A DNA stretch of 64,000 bases, taken from Diplosphaera chodatii (taxonomy: Eukaryota; Chlorophyta; Trebouxiophyceae; Prasiolales; Stichococcaceae). Positions 37,189-49,064 of this stretch are shown here, piece after piece (position 1 is the first letter of the stretch; each line of letters begins with the position of its first letter). The translations under genes and the position numbers were made by a program. The stretch spans positions 186,001 through 250,000 of the forward strand of contig JAALGY010000004.1 of assembly GCA_032358165.1 (NCBI GenBank), read 5' to 3'. The notes below the pieces were generated by a model. It worked only from the letters and a program-made list of their open reading frames with translations, made no database searches and had not been told where the DNA came from.

Positions 37189-37989
37189 AATTTTCTCTGG
37201 GAGGCATCCAGCAGGAGTTGCAGCAGCGATTTCTCGTGCATTAGTATATCAGTAACGCCGCTTTGCCACAAATTCAGCGGACGGCCACCTGTTTCGGATC
37301 CAAGTGGTATCAAGCACTCAACAGTGCACCTTTTGGGACACAAACCGCCTTCACATCACATCTTCAGATGTTTGTTCACCTGGACAAGCGGCGGAGGGGC
37401 CACGGCATGTGCTATAGACCGACTTGTTCCCGCGTGTTCGAACGGCGGGGATGCGGCGGATGAGGCTTGGCGGCGATTGCTGTGTGGGTGTTCACGGAGG
37501 CGATGGCATTACGCGACTGAGCCTAGACGGGACATACAAAGGTGCGTAAAATTGATGTGGTTGTTTCATCATTCTGATATTCATACACAACTGGAGTGGT
37601 TGTGACAGGAGCGTGTTGACACTGGGTGTAACCACAGTGGCAATCGTCCTGCTGTATCGTCAGGTCTCACCATGGAGCACCGACGCCTCACATGCAATGC
37701 GTACCCAACAACATGTTTCAACAGTAGCAAGTGACGCAACAGACGAGAGTAGGCCGCAAACCACGTAAAGCGCACGAAACACTCGACCAGTTCCTGAGAT
37801 GCAACAATGTCATCCCGCAGAAGGGAAGAAACAAACACACACCATACGAGCGCAGCTGCTACCAAACAAATGATGTTGCCACAGCGGCAGGCCAGCAGGT
37901 CCACTGCTCATGTGCCTTGATGTACACCTGATCACAGTCGGATGCTGCCACAGTGACGATAGTTGCAACATCGAGCTGTTGGTACCATC
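37180..37989. other. Region between permuted tRNA and wall-protein gene A
   Basis: About 800 bases upstream of the tRNA and downstream of gene A. An inverted repeat AGAGAAA/TTTCTCT sits at 37185-37199 directly beside the tRNA leader. The rest shows no coding exon. Confidence 0.5.
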
Positions 37990-40900
37990 TCATTGCTGCC
38001 AATGTGGCCGCACGTCATCCCCCGGCGGCGTGAAGGGGTCATATCGCCGCACAACCCGCCCCGGACTGTCGCCGCCGCGCATGCTGCCCTGCCAGTCTGG
38101 GTGCTGCTGCTGCTGCTGTAGCTGCTGCTGCTGCTGCACCGCAGAAAGGGTACAGCTGTTTAGGGCAATTTCGATGCTGCCCACACCGCAGCAGCCAATG
38201 TCTCATGAACGAGGGTACCACTCGCACTAAGTAGCAAGCTAATGAATGCCACACAAATGCCAAGCACACAATCCGACGCAGCGCGGGAAGCGGGTGATTG
38301 TTTGGTGCACATCGGGCAGATAATTCCTGGACTTCATCTGGACCTTGGTGTTTCATGGCGTTGTACACAGGACTTTCAGCACCGCAGGAAGAAAGAGCGC
38401 ACCTGTTCATTGCGAATTTGCCAGGCCTCCCGGATGCGCTGTACCAGGCTGTCCCGGAGCGGTGGCGGGTCTGCTGCCTCTGGTGGCCAGCTGTCGGACC
38501 CCGAGCTGGCGACGCTGTGCTGCTGCGCTGCTGTCGGATGGGGGTTGCCCTGCGGTTGCCACTGCGAGTCACCAGACAGCTGCCAACCAGAGGGCGCGGC
38601 TATTGCCTGTGGTCGCCAGGCTGGAGGGTGCTGCTGCTGATGCTGCTGCCACTGCTGCTGCAGCTGCGCCATCGGGGTCGGCGGCTGCGGCTGCAACGGC
38701 ACTGCCTGGCTTGACGTCGGCGGCACAGCTGCCCTGCTTTGCCACTGCTGGGGTGCTGATGCCGGCACAGCTGCCAGCACATACGGTGCTGCCTCCTGCT
38801 GCTGCTGTCGTGGAGTTGGCCATTGGGGCCCGCGAGTTACTGGCGCCGGCTGTGGGCTCGCCTGGAGGGCTGGAATCCAGTTGGCCACCTCATGCCTTGT
38901 GGGTGGTGATGCCGGCACTGGCGTCTGCACGACAAGAACACATTCCCAGTCAGCTGTTGTGATGCACTTCGGTTCCAATGACATATGCGGCCATCTATAT
39001 ACGCTGGCCAAATCACACCTCAAGCTGAAGGCTGCACATCGTCAGCGTGCCAGGACTGCTGCGGACAGGCTTGTGGCAACATGTACACCCTCGTGACTCT
39101 CATCAAACCGCAACATACGTGAAGTAGCACACCTGGCCGCGGGGTGAGGCCCGAGGTGTCAGCGCTGAGGCGGGCGACCCCTGGCGGTAGCTGCCAAGGC
39201 TGCTGACCGGCAGGTGGCTCCCACAGCTGCTGACTGGCAGCCGCGGCACAACCTCGGCATGGTGTAACCCCCCGCCGGAAGCCTGCCAGATACACATGCG
39301 ACCTCACTTCGACCACCAATCCTCAGGTTGCACACCAGCTGCCATCCCGGAACCTGCCAGACCGGAGCACCCTGGCCGGACAACGGCTCAAGCTGCAATG
39401 TGATGTGAGGTGTTGACACTCGGACAACGGCAGAACACTGCTGACTTTAGGAGAAGCCCCGAGTCGTCAGACAGGAGCGCCACCAACATGCTGGAGGTTG
39501 TATCCAAACAGATGTACGGCATCGCACCTTGATGACGTACGCTGCCTCCAGTGAATCACGGGGGTTGTCGGCAAATGGGTTGTGGTGCATGCGCTTCCCT
39601 GTTGACGAAGACCCTCCCATCTTGGAACCTGTCGTGCTCGTGTCTGACGAAGGAACCACAAAGGCTCCGTTGAGCTCGCTGGACACCTGCCGCCGCTTCT
39701 TGATGCGCCGGTGGCACAAGCATGCCACGACTGCGCATCAGCAGCAGGATGTATGAGGAAACAAATCACTTTTGCACTCAGAGCATGCTGGAAAGAAAGG
39801 ATGCGACTGTTGTGACTGCAACATGTTTCGTCATCACCAGCCGGCACTTGTACAGCAGAGGGTGTGATCAATGTCACATGCACAGCATCCAGCTGTGCCC
39901 CAGTACTGAAGGGAGTGGTGGCAGCAACTAGCGCACCAAGGACCAGCAGAAAGGCAGCAACAACACCGCCGATGATGCCGCCCACGATGCCACCAATTGG
40001 GCTGCTGGGCCCGCCGCTGCTGTCCCTAGTGGCGGAAGCGGGCGCCTTTCCCTTGGAGGAGGTGCCGCTGCTGCTGCTGCTGCTGCTGCTGTCGCCCGTG
40101 CTGCTGGCGTCTGCACTGCCGCCGCCGCTGCTGCTGGTGCTGCCAGCGGCTGCCGCAGCTGCAGCAACCTCTGGGGGTGACACGCCGCCTTGCTGCGTGA
40201 CGACCAGAGTCAGGCTCTGCACTTGGACACCTGTATGGCACGAGATGCCTCTCTTGTGGTGACCTGAAACCGTCTGTCTTGGTGATTCAATTGGAGCGTT
40301 TCCAATTGAAACGCTACAGAGCCAAGATCACGACCTCCTCACATCGAACGGGCACACTGTGTGCAGCATTGCTCGGGGTATGTGACTGCATGCTCAGCAC
40401 ATTCCGAGGTTTCTCAGCAAAGCAGCCACAGCCTTGCTGGCGCGCGACGCACCAGCTTGCTGCAGGAGGTTTTGAAAGGCGTCGATGGCCGCACCACTGC
40501 CCAAGTCCGCGCTTGCAGACTGGGCCTTGTCGGGCTGTACACCGCCGATGTCATAATAGACGGTAACCTGTAACAATAAGGCTTGCAGTGGTCAGACTAC
40601 CCTGTTCCGCTGTGACGACACCACTGCTGCAGTCGCATTTACATGCTGATGCGATTCGACGGTCGCACAGGGCTGACTTGCACAGCACAGATGGCTTATA
40701 CTTCAGATACCTGGTCATCTGAACCTTGCTGCATCAGGCGGCGCCGCCGCCGCTGCGCTGTGGAGCTGCTCCCCGGTATGCCCTGCAGCCAAGTGGAGCC
40801 TGTCATTTTCGTAGGTGGCAGTGCAGCTCTGCGACCAACGCTGTGAACCACCAGAGATATGTTATTCAGAGGTGCATGCAGATAGCCACGACATCATGAG

Positions 40901-42279
40901 GCGCATACTGCTGTCAGACATGGCGTGCTGATGTACTGCAAACTCCCCACTGCCACTGACGCACCACCGAGCCAACGTATGTGAGGCTGCTGCTGCTGAT
41001 GTTCCGCTGTGTGAGCCACTCGCCGTACTGCTGCTCGAAGTCGCGGCGAACCTGGCCGGCCCAGGGGATCAGCCCAGCGCCCGTCAGCTTGTGCGCGGTC
41101 TGCAAGGGAAGCAGACCCTCACGATGAGCTGCCGCTGGTGGGTGTCGAGGGACAACATGTGCCCACCCCTACTGCACAATATGTACGGCCCACATACTGA
41201 AGTCCTACAGGCGCATGACAGCTATGCGCACAACGGCCATGCGCCCTTCGAACAGGGGTGGATGGGATGGCGGCAGGAACGAGTTTTGGGTATGACATGT
41301 GGTGCGAAGACGAAGTTACAAAAGACCTCACCCCCACTGTCACGGTGCCCGCCGGCGCTGGCGGCTGCACGGTGGGCGCAGCTGTCTGGACCTGCGGCTG
41401 GACGCGCGCAGCCGCCGTCGAGTTGCCCGCTGCCGCCGCCGGTGTGGCGGTGTCCGGCCCTGGAGCAGCTCCAGATGGTGCGGGTGCCGAGCGCGGCGTG
41501 GCGGCTTGCTGCCGCTGCAGGGTGGGCTGCCGCACCGCCGCCACCTGCCCCGCAGCGGGCGCTGGAGCGTTCGCCGTTCCTGCCGGTCCAGCTGGGGTGG
41601 CGGTGGCGGCAGGACCCGGCGCCAGCGCACCAGAGGCTCGCCTGGTAGCTGGGTTCGGCTGCGTGGGGGACGGCTCTGGGGACTGCAGCTGCTGTGGCGC
41701 TGCCGCGGAGGTGGAGGATTGATCCGCCGGCGCAGGCGACGGCGACTGCTGCTGCACTGCCGACGGCGAGGGGCCCTGGACAGCGGCTGCAGGCTGCTGC
41801 TGTCTCGGCTGCGGCCCCGGCGTGGGCGCCTGCTGCGGGGTGGGGGCAGGCGATGGGGTCTGCTCCGGGGTCGCAGCTGGGGACGGCGACTGCTGTGGGG
41901 TGGGTGCGGGAGATGGGGCCTGCTGCGGCTGCGGGGATGGCACTTGGGATGAGTCGACTGGCGATGGCGATGGCACCTGCTGCGGGGTGGGCGCGGGCGA
42001 TGGCGCCTGCTGTGGGGTGGGTGCGGGCGACGGCGACTCCGGCTGAGGAGACACCTCGGACGGCGACGGCGACTGCTGCGACGGCGCAGCATCTGCACTA
42101 GGCGCGCTGCCGGGGCTGTTGCTGCTGCCGCCCGTGCTACCGTCGCTGCTGCCGCTCGGGCCGTTGTCCTGGGTGGCTGCTGTTTGTACATTTGCCAGCA
42201 ACAGCGCGGTCAGCAGCGCCGCAGCCCACGCGTGGCGGGTTCGGCTGCCGCCACACCATGGCAGCTGGCTGCGGCGCAT
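37990..42279 (-). CDS. Mucin-like single-pass wall/surface protein A, 859 aa, 10 exons
   Basis: Unnamed family; function not known. Exons (minus): 41332-42279, 40965-41099, 40711-40782, 40453-40567, 39937-40230, 39528-39730, 39354-39392, 39119-39226, 38403-38924, 37990-38133. Order of parts: signal peptide (1 to about 36, AWAAALLTALLLANVQTAATQ), Ser/Pro-rich stalk with repeated PSPAPTPQQ (about 37-316), a SEA-like domain (about 317-440: helix PWAGQVRRDFEQQYGEWL, strand LTYVGSV, strand VTVYYDIGG, helix, strand VQSLTLVV), a separate 24-codon exon carrying RRRRR between the two strands, a Ser-rich linker, a transmembrane helix with GGIVGGIIGGVV (about 503-527), a basic stop CHRRIKKRR and a Gln/Pro-rich tail with LVQRIREAW. 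It is paralogous to the divergent gene at 44059-47921. Exons 7 and 8 are the least certain. Confidence 0.8.
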
Positions 42280-44058
42280 GCTGGTGTGAGGCCCTGCAGA
42301 CTCCCAAAGCCTCCGCGTCACCAGAAGGCTGACAAAACCTGCTTCATACCAGCCTCGTGTGGAGTATACATGCTGACTTTGCCGGAGCTGGCCCAACGGC
42401 CACGCTCGACCGACTGCTGGCACGCATGCATGCGTGCCATCGCCTACAACCTGCTTGGCTTGGCGTGCCTGCAGCTAGATGCTGGGTCTTCCATGTCATA
42501 ACTGACTGGAACAGTGGCTGCTCACCTTGCCGATGGACTGCGGCGCGTCACAGCCTGGTGCCGCTGTGCTGCAGCTGCCAGCCCCGGTGCGAAGGTGCGC
42601 GCCGGCGGCTTAGGCCTTGACCCCGTCAAAGCAGGCATGAGTCCATAAATCCTTGACAGTCGCATTGCTTGGCATGTTGGCAGCCGCAGACCGGGGATTT
42701 CTGTTTTTGTACCGGACGAGATTTTGCAGGCGCGATGCCAAGCAGTAGGTGCAGGAGACGATTGCGCAATCAGCGCCTTTTGACAGCCTTCTGCACAATC
42801 AAGGGCCGATCTTTGATAAGTTTGTTGTTGCGTAATGGAGCTGCGCGGCGCTGCGCTGCCTGATGTTGCATGCAAAATATCCCCGGTCGTTGGTGATCTC
42901 TAACTTCTCGGACCATCCGCCAACAGCTTCTCCGGCGGCTGGGCCCACCTTCCAGAGCCAAGGTGATCATACTGGACCACTCATGACGATCCGTGAGACC
43001 GCTCGTGCAGCAGACGTTGCTCAAGAATGTCAGCTGCTGGGTGTCTGCTTTGTTGCTGCGGGGTGGGTGCGGCAAGCAAGAGTGGTGCAAATCACCATGC
43101 AAACCCTAAACGTGCTAGTTGTGGCTTCAAGCCCTGCAGGCGCCATGTTGGGTCCGAGAGACAGCGTGTAGCTCTTCTCTATGTGTTCTGTAGCCGTTTT
43201 ACAAACAGGTGCCGACGACCACGCAGCGTACCAGACTGACGTTGCTTAGCACCACGCACCGTCCGCACTCACCTGAACAGGACACACACATGTGACCCCA
43301 CAACCCTGTCGGTCACGGCTGTCGCCGTCCCACATCGGTGCTTGGCTCTCACGTGGACCAAGCGGAATGGAGGTCCAACCTTCAGAGTAACATGATATTC
43401 AACTGGGGTGCCTGATCAGCGATCAGCGAGCACGTGTGAATGGCGATCCACGACAGCATGAGAAGCTGATGCCAGCTGGCGGGATGCTGACGAACACTTG
43501 CACCGCACAGGCGACAGCCGCAAAGCCGCCTCGCCGCTCGCCAATCAAGAACCGCCAATTCTGAAAGACTCAACTGCGCGGGGCTGCCCTGCTGTCGCAC
43601 AGGCCGGTCGAGGTGGATGCCAAGCTTGTGTTGGCTGTACAGAAGTAGTTCCTCTGATTGGCGACGTGATGATGTGCACTGCAGCCTACCCGTGTAGACG
43701 GCACGCAGATCGTGCGTGTCCTGACTATATGCGCAATGTTCCATCATCGTGAGAAAGTGTGATCGGCGCGCCACTGGCCAACCCACGCCTGAGGGGATTT
43801 GCTAGGAAGCTGTGAACTTCGTGCGGCCGGGGCGTCGTGCGCGGGCCGGCAGGCGGTGCGCACGCAGCACGCACGAAGTGGAGGACGCCACTTTCAGCAC
43901 CAGCCGCGTTGCACAGCGTCCTTTGGTCCTCTTGGCAACTGATCAGGTGTGCTGGCGAACATCGTAGTCAGAGCAACGCCTACATTCATGTCCCAGACCG
44001 CCTGGTGATTGGCGCAACGGCACAGCGACTGTTGTCCACGAGGACTTCTGCTTGCCAG
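42280..44058. promoter_or_regulatory. Divergent intergenic region of the paralogous surface-protein pair
   Basis: The two paralogues start 1.8 kb apart and point away from each other, suggesting shared regulation. Frames open upstream of both chosen starts (to 42423 minus and 43837 plus), but signal peptides begin only at the chosen Mets. A minus-strand frame at 42522-42875 has no domain. No other gene seen. Confidence 0.5.
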
Positions 44059-47000
44059 ATGCCGGGATTGTGGCGATCTTCTGCGGCACGGCGGTACCGC
44101 TGCCGCCGCAGCGCAGCCGCAGCACTGCTCCTGGGCCTCCTGCTGTGCAGTACCGCCCTGGTCACTGCACAGAAGGGCGCAGACTCTGGCGACAGCGGCG
44201 GGGACGGCGGCAACAAAGACAATGCCAACGGCCCTGGCGGCGGCAAGGGTGGTGACGGCGGCGGCCCCAAGGGCGACAACGGCAAAATTGCCGCCCCTGG
44301 CAATGGCAAGGGCAATGACGGCGGCCCTGGCGGCGGGGAAAAGGGCGGCGACAGCAGCGGCCCAGCCCAGGTGGCCACACCGGACGACCGTGGCAGCAGT
44401 CGCATGCCGGACAACTCCCTGAGCCCCTCACTGGAGACCTCTCCCTTGCCTGACAACTCGCCGTCTCCGTCTCCCTCCCCACAGCCCGTGCCTTTCCCGC
44501 AGGCGTCGCCCTCGCCATCACCCTCGCCAGCCCCCTCACCTGAGCCGTCGCCGTCGCCGTCGCCATCACCTTCCCCTGAGCCGTCGCCGTCGCCGTCACC
44601 CGAGCCAACGCCATCGCCTGAGCTGTCGCCGTCGCCTGAGCCCTCGCCATCACCGTCTTTCTCCCCTGAGCCAACGCCGTCGCCGTCCCCCTCCCCATCC
44701 CCGTCGCCCGAGGCGGAGCCGTCGCCGTCCCCGTCACCGTCACCAGAGCCGAAGCCATTGCCCTCGCCCTCGCCATCCCCCTCCCCCTCTCCATCACCAG
44801 AATCCCCGTCACCGGACCCCTCGCCATCCCCCTCGCCATCCCCCTCGCCTGAGCCGTCGCCCGAAAACGGGCCAGATGTGTCGCCATCACCTTCTCCTTC
44901 GCCGTCACTACCCTCTGAGCCGGAGCCGTCGCCTGAGCCACAGCCGTCACCATCGCCGTCCTCCTCACCAGAGGTGCGTCTGCTATCAGATCTGGCTCAG
45001 CCTCGCAGCCTGCACGGAAACCGTCACTTGGTGCTACCATATCTGGCTCAGCCTCTCGGCTTGCACGATCTGTGACATGGTGTACAGATCGGAAGAGCAC
45101 AGCGGCTACAGGGGCCTGACACAATTAGTGTTTGACTTGACTTGTGTTCTGCGCACAGCCGAGCCCCTCGCCGGAACCCTCACCATCCCCAGAGCCGGGG
45201 ACCAGCCCTCAGGCTGCGTTAACAGTTGTTAACACAGCCGCCCCGACTGCGCGGCGGCCTCCACCGGCGCCCGCAAACACGACCATCTTGGGGGTGGGTA
45301 CAGCAGGAGAGACGAGGTCATGGTTAAGTGTCAGGGGCATTAACACCAGGCGTCAGGCCAGCATCAGTCCAACTCAGTCACTCACATCAACAGGTGTGTA
45401 CGAGATGTAGGCACACTTGCAGACATGGCAGCTGCCGTGGTCTGCGGCCTGTTCGCACCCAGCCGTGCTGTTGTGTGCAGACGGCGCACAGCCTCAACGG
45501 CAGCGGGCTGCTGCCCTGGAGCGGCGATGTGCGGCAGGCCTTCGAGCAGCAGTACGCCGCGCTGCTCGACAGCCGCGACATCGCAAACACCGGGATTGCG
45601 TACGTGGGGTCCGTGGTGAGTGGTGGACAGGCCCTGCCACAGGATGGCATCACTGTGCAACTGCACCACTGCTTACCCAGGTGCTTCGGCCGGCAACCTG
45701 TGAAGGATTGCCAGCATCGTTCTCCGCTGCTCCAGGGTGCCCAGATCGGCAGCGTGGCTGCACGGCGGCGGCGGGCGCGCAGCCTCCTGCAGTCTGCGAG
45801 CAACGATCAGGTGAGCACTGCGGGGCACCGCTCGGTGCCGCTCCTGTGGACCGCGCTGCGTTCGCTGCTCTGCACGCTGTTTGAACAATCGACGTGCACA
45901 GTTTGGGAGTGCTTAGCAAACTGCAGTTGCCTCAGGCAGGCGCGGCCTGGTCAGCCTGTTGAGCCTTTGGGGGCATCGCACTGCGACTGCTGTTGTGGCT
46001 GACTTGCAGCCGCTGCGTTGCAGGTGAACGTGTACTACGACATCAGTGGTGTGCCGGTGACGGGCTCCAGCGGCGCTGCGACGACGCTCGGCACTTCGTC
46101 CACCCTGGCTGCCTTCCTGCAGCAGCTGCGGCAGTCAGGTGTGACCTGCGCGGCAGCACATCGGGCCGCAGCCGATGTCGGATGCCGGGCGCTCTGATGG
46201 TTGCTGCATGCTGACTCCTACGTCTTGGTTTGAGACGTCTTGGTTTGAGAGACGCTGGTGTATAAGCAAGGCGTGGTGCGAGCTTTTCCAGAGGCTTGCG
46301 CTGTCGGTCAAAGCCAGCAACCACGCGTCATCGCCCCCGCTGCTGCAGGCGTGAACGTCAACCAGATCACATTGGTGGACACCGCGAATGGCGGCATCAC
46401 GCTGCCAGTGGCTCAGGAGGCGGGAAGCGGGAACGGCAGCAGCGGCGGTGGCAGCTCCATCGGCGCAATTGTGGGCGGCGTTGTTGGCGGCATCGTCGTG
46501 GCTGTCCTGCTGCTGCTATGTGAGTGTTTCAGTTCCCCATCTCTGTTGCAAGCTTGACATGCAACACACCCCGAACTGGCAGGCTTCAAGCTTTGGTGGA
46601 GTGCACACGAGCAATGGTCGTCACTGCTGTGTTGCTTCTGTAGCCAGTCACGCGTGAGGAGCGGCATCGGCAGGTGCTGAACCTTCAAGACGCTTTGTTC
46701 CAGGTGGCATCTGGTTGTGCAAGCGGCGCAGGAAGGCGCGGAAGGTGGAAGAAGTGACCGCAGCAAAGCCAGAGGCCTTCCGTGGGGACTCGGCAGCTGC
46801 AGAGGTACTGTCCTTCGCTGCTTGGTCGCTGATGCTCTCTCTCATGTCACGGCATTGTGCTCATACCGCACTCCGTATCATGTTAGTAAACGCAAGCGCG
46901 AGTAGGCATGCTGTCCAGAGCCAGCCGGCACACATTGAAGAAACCGCAGAAAGGACTGCAACAGGACCGACGTGCTGGTCGCCAGCAGGCGCATGTGGGC

Positions 47001-47921
47001 AAGCCAGCCACCCTGGAGCAGTACGCCAGGGTCCAGCCTGAGCCGGCGGGCCTGGACACAGCCGAGGGCAACTTCCAACAGCCGTACGGCGGCAACGTGC
47101 CGGTGCAGCCGCTGCAGTATGGCGTGCATGCGGGTCATGTGCAGCCGGGTCTCGGCCAGCCTCCGGCATGTGCGCAGCAGTCAGACTCCTACGTGCCGCT
47201 AGGGGCATATTTGGAGGATCGCATACCTGAGGCGCCGTCGGCGGCTCAGAGGCCTACCTATGCAATGGTGAGCATTGACATGTGCTCAGACGAACACCGC
47301 AGCCGGGCAGCCGGCGCCGAGCACTTGCTACATGAAACCCACAGGATTTGTGCCCCGTTCATCGTCGGCCTACTCCCCGCAGGAGGCCCCGCAGCCGGAG
47401 GCGGCCGAGCCGGCGGCGGCGGCGCAGCCGCTGCGGCACTCGTTGGTGCAGCGCATCCGCGGCGTGTGGGAGGAGCGGCAGCGCCAGGTGCTCAAGGGTC
47501 TAAGGGTTTAGCTGACATGTGCTGAGATTGAGTGCAAAGCTGCTGACATGCAGGACCTGTCTGTGTTGCACTGGTCTGGCTGCCCCAGCCCTGTTGGCTG
47601 GTTTGCTGGTGAGAGAAGAGGCATTGGCGCATTTGTGATTGTGTCAGCCAAACCACAAGCGGCAGTTGATGTACACTGGTGTGTGCGGTGCATGTACAGC
47701 AGCAGGCGGCAGCGCCAGTGGGACAGCCGCAGAACAGACCGCAGCCGGCAGAGCATTCGGAGCCGATTCACGAAGGGGTGCCGTACCCGAGCCCCGTGCC
47801 GCTGCAGCAGCCGCGGGCCATGCCGCCGTCGCCGACGCACCTGCAGCTGGGGCGGCAGCCGTCGCAGCCATTCGACCCCTATGCACCCAGCCTCCAGCAG
47901 GTGCAGCGGCAGCGCTACTGA
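44059..47921 (+). CDS. Mucin-like single-pass wall/surface protein B, 763 aa, 10 exons
   Basis: Paralogue of gene A; function not known. Exons: 44059-44973, 45159-45293, 45481-45615, 45736-45810, 46024-46138, 46349-46519, 46704-46804, 46950-47267, 47383-47487, 47700-47921. Signal peptide (about 1-35, [20 protein letters not shown]), Gly/Asp/Lys-rich segment (about 36-110), a long Ser-Pro dipeptide stalk typical of hydroxyproline-rich glycoproteins (about 130-330), SEA-like domain (about 351-475: [40 protein letters not shown]) split by a 25-codon exon with ARRRRARS, transmembrane helix with [15 protein letters not shown] (about 496-521), basic stop CKRRRKARK and a Gln/Pro tail with LVQRIRGVW. 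The SEA-like exons have lengths 135 and 115, identical to gene A, with the same phases. The acceptor of exon 8 is uncertain. Confidence 0.82.
44455..44970 (+). repeat. Ser-Pro dipeptide repeat tract
   Basis: About 500 bases encode tandem Ser-Pro and Pro-Glu-Pro-Ser units in exon 1 of gene B. (SP)n runs are classic sites for prolyl hydroxylation and arabinosylation or arabinogalactan addition in algal and plant wall glycoproteins. The tract is prone to slippage and misassembly. Confidence 0.85.
44990..45085 (+). repeat. Imperfect tandem duplication in intron 1 of gene B
   Basis: Two diverged copies of a unit of about 50 bases begin with ATCTGGCTCAGCCTC at 44990 and 45041. They lie in intron 1, directly before a 16-base stretch that matches an Illumina adapter. 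Confidence 0.7.
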
Positions 47922-49064
47922 GCAGCCCGCCAGCCTGGCAGCCCCACATTCACCATGTGGAAACTGGCAGGGGCGCGACGCTGGAGGCGCCAGCGGGTGC
48001 CTGGCAGCGTGATGCAGATGAAGGATCTCTAGCAGGCGGCACGCCGCCGGAGTTTTGGCAATCACATGCATGCACAGAAGCGAACCTGTTGTTGGGGAAA
48101 ATGTACGGGAAGGAAACACAGGGAAGCGCAACATTGAGGGTGGCCAGCAGAAACAGCGGGGACTGCCTCAAGGATGTTGGTTTGTGGTTTACGCACCAAG
48201 ATGCTTTGAGGCTTCCGAAGGCCACATTGGTGCTGGCACATTGCCAGCGCTTGCAACAGACTTTGCCACAGCCTTGATATTGATAGCTTAATGCAACGCA
48301 TGCCTGCAAGACCGCAGCAGGTCTTGCTGAGGCTGCCCCACCTTATTCATTGCGGACACGAGTTGAAAAACTGCATCTTTGTTTCTTACTATGGCTGCAC
48401 GGCAGCTTTCGCCTGAGGGGTATCTCTCCTTGGTTGTGGTAACTGAACTGTCATAACTGCTGAACCGTGCAAACAAGCATGGGTGCAGTGTGAGCATGCT
48501 TTCATGCTGCTTCTGTCAGAAGTGGCAGCTGCTTGTGGTACTGCTGCATCATCAGAAGGATGGCTGCGGTTGTGTGGTAACCAATGTGGTGACGCAGAGC
48601 AGAATGGTACCGTAGTCTTACAACTGCATCAGCAATTCAACTGTCATCAGTAGGTAGGCTCTCAATGCGCTAACGTCCTAGCCAGTGGGAGCAACGTGGC
48701 ATTGCTGGAAAGACTACGCTGTTTGGTTTCTAGCAGCTGCCTTCGCATGAAACCACACTGCAGTACAGAGTCCGTTGCTACAATTCCCCGGCACGCAGCA
48801 CAGCCGCACAACCACCACACATGACGGCCATCCAGCAGGAATCAGTCCTTCGTCGCAGAAGGCGACTCCCCGGCACCCGGCGCATGGCAGTCGTGCAGCC
48901 CCGATCGTCAGTTATCTTGGTCCCAGCAATGTGTCAACTCGCCGCCTTGTTGTCTGGCCAACTGCGGTGTGTCCAACCACCCCGCTAACAAACAACAATC
49001 GCCCCGTTGCCTGCTTGCACGCGCTGCTGCTGCTGACGCTGCTGCAGCAGGCCGGCTGCAGAGC
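47922..49064. other. Convergent intergenic region gene B / GT2-GH9 gene
   Basis: The 3' ends of two genes converge across 1.1 kb. Short open frames are present but none has a domain or splice support. It presumably holds both 3' untranslated regions. Confidence 0.5.

Noticed and set aside
37185..37199. Inverted repeat AGAGAAA/TTTCTCT as a separate hairpin RNA
   Set aside because: Its loop is too short for a stable hairpin and half of it is needed for the bulge-helix-bulge of the permuted tRNA.
42522..42875. 117-codon minus-strand open frame between the surface-protein pair
   Set aside because: No domain, no signal peptide, and no in-phase splice to gene A, whose signal peptide already begins at 42279.
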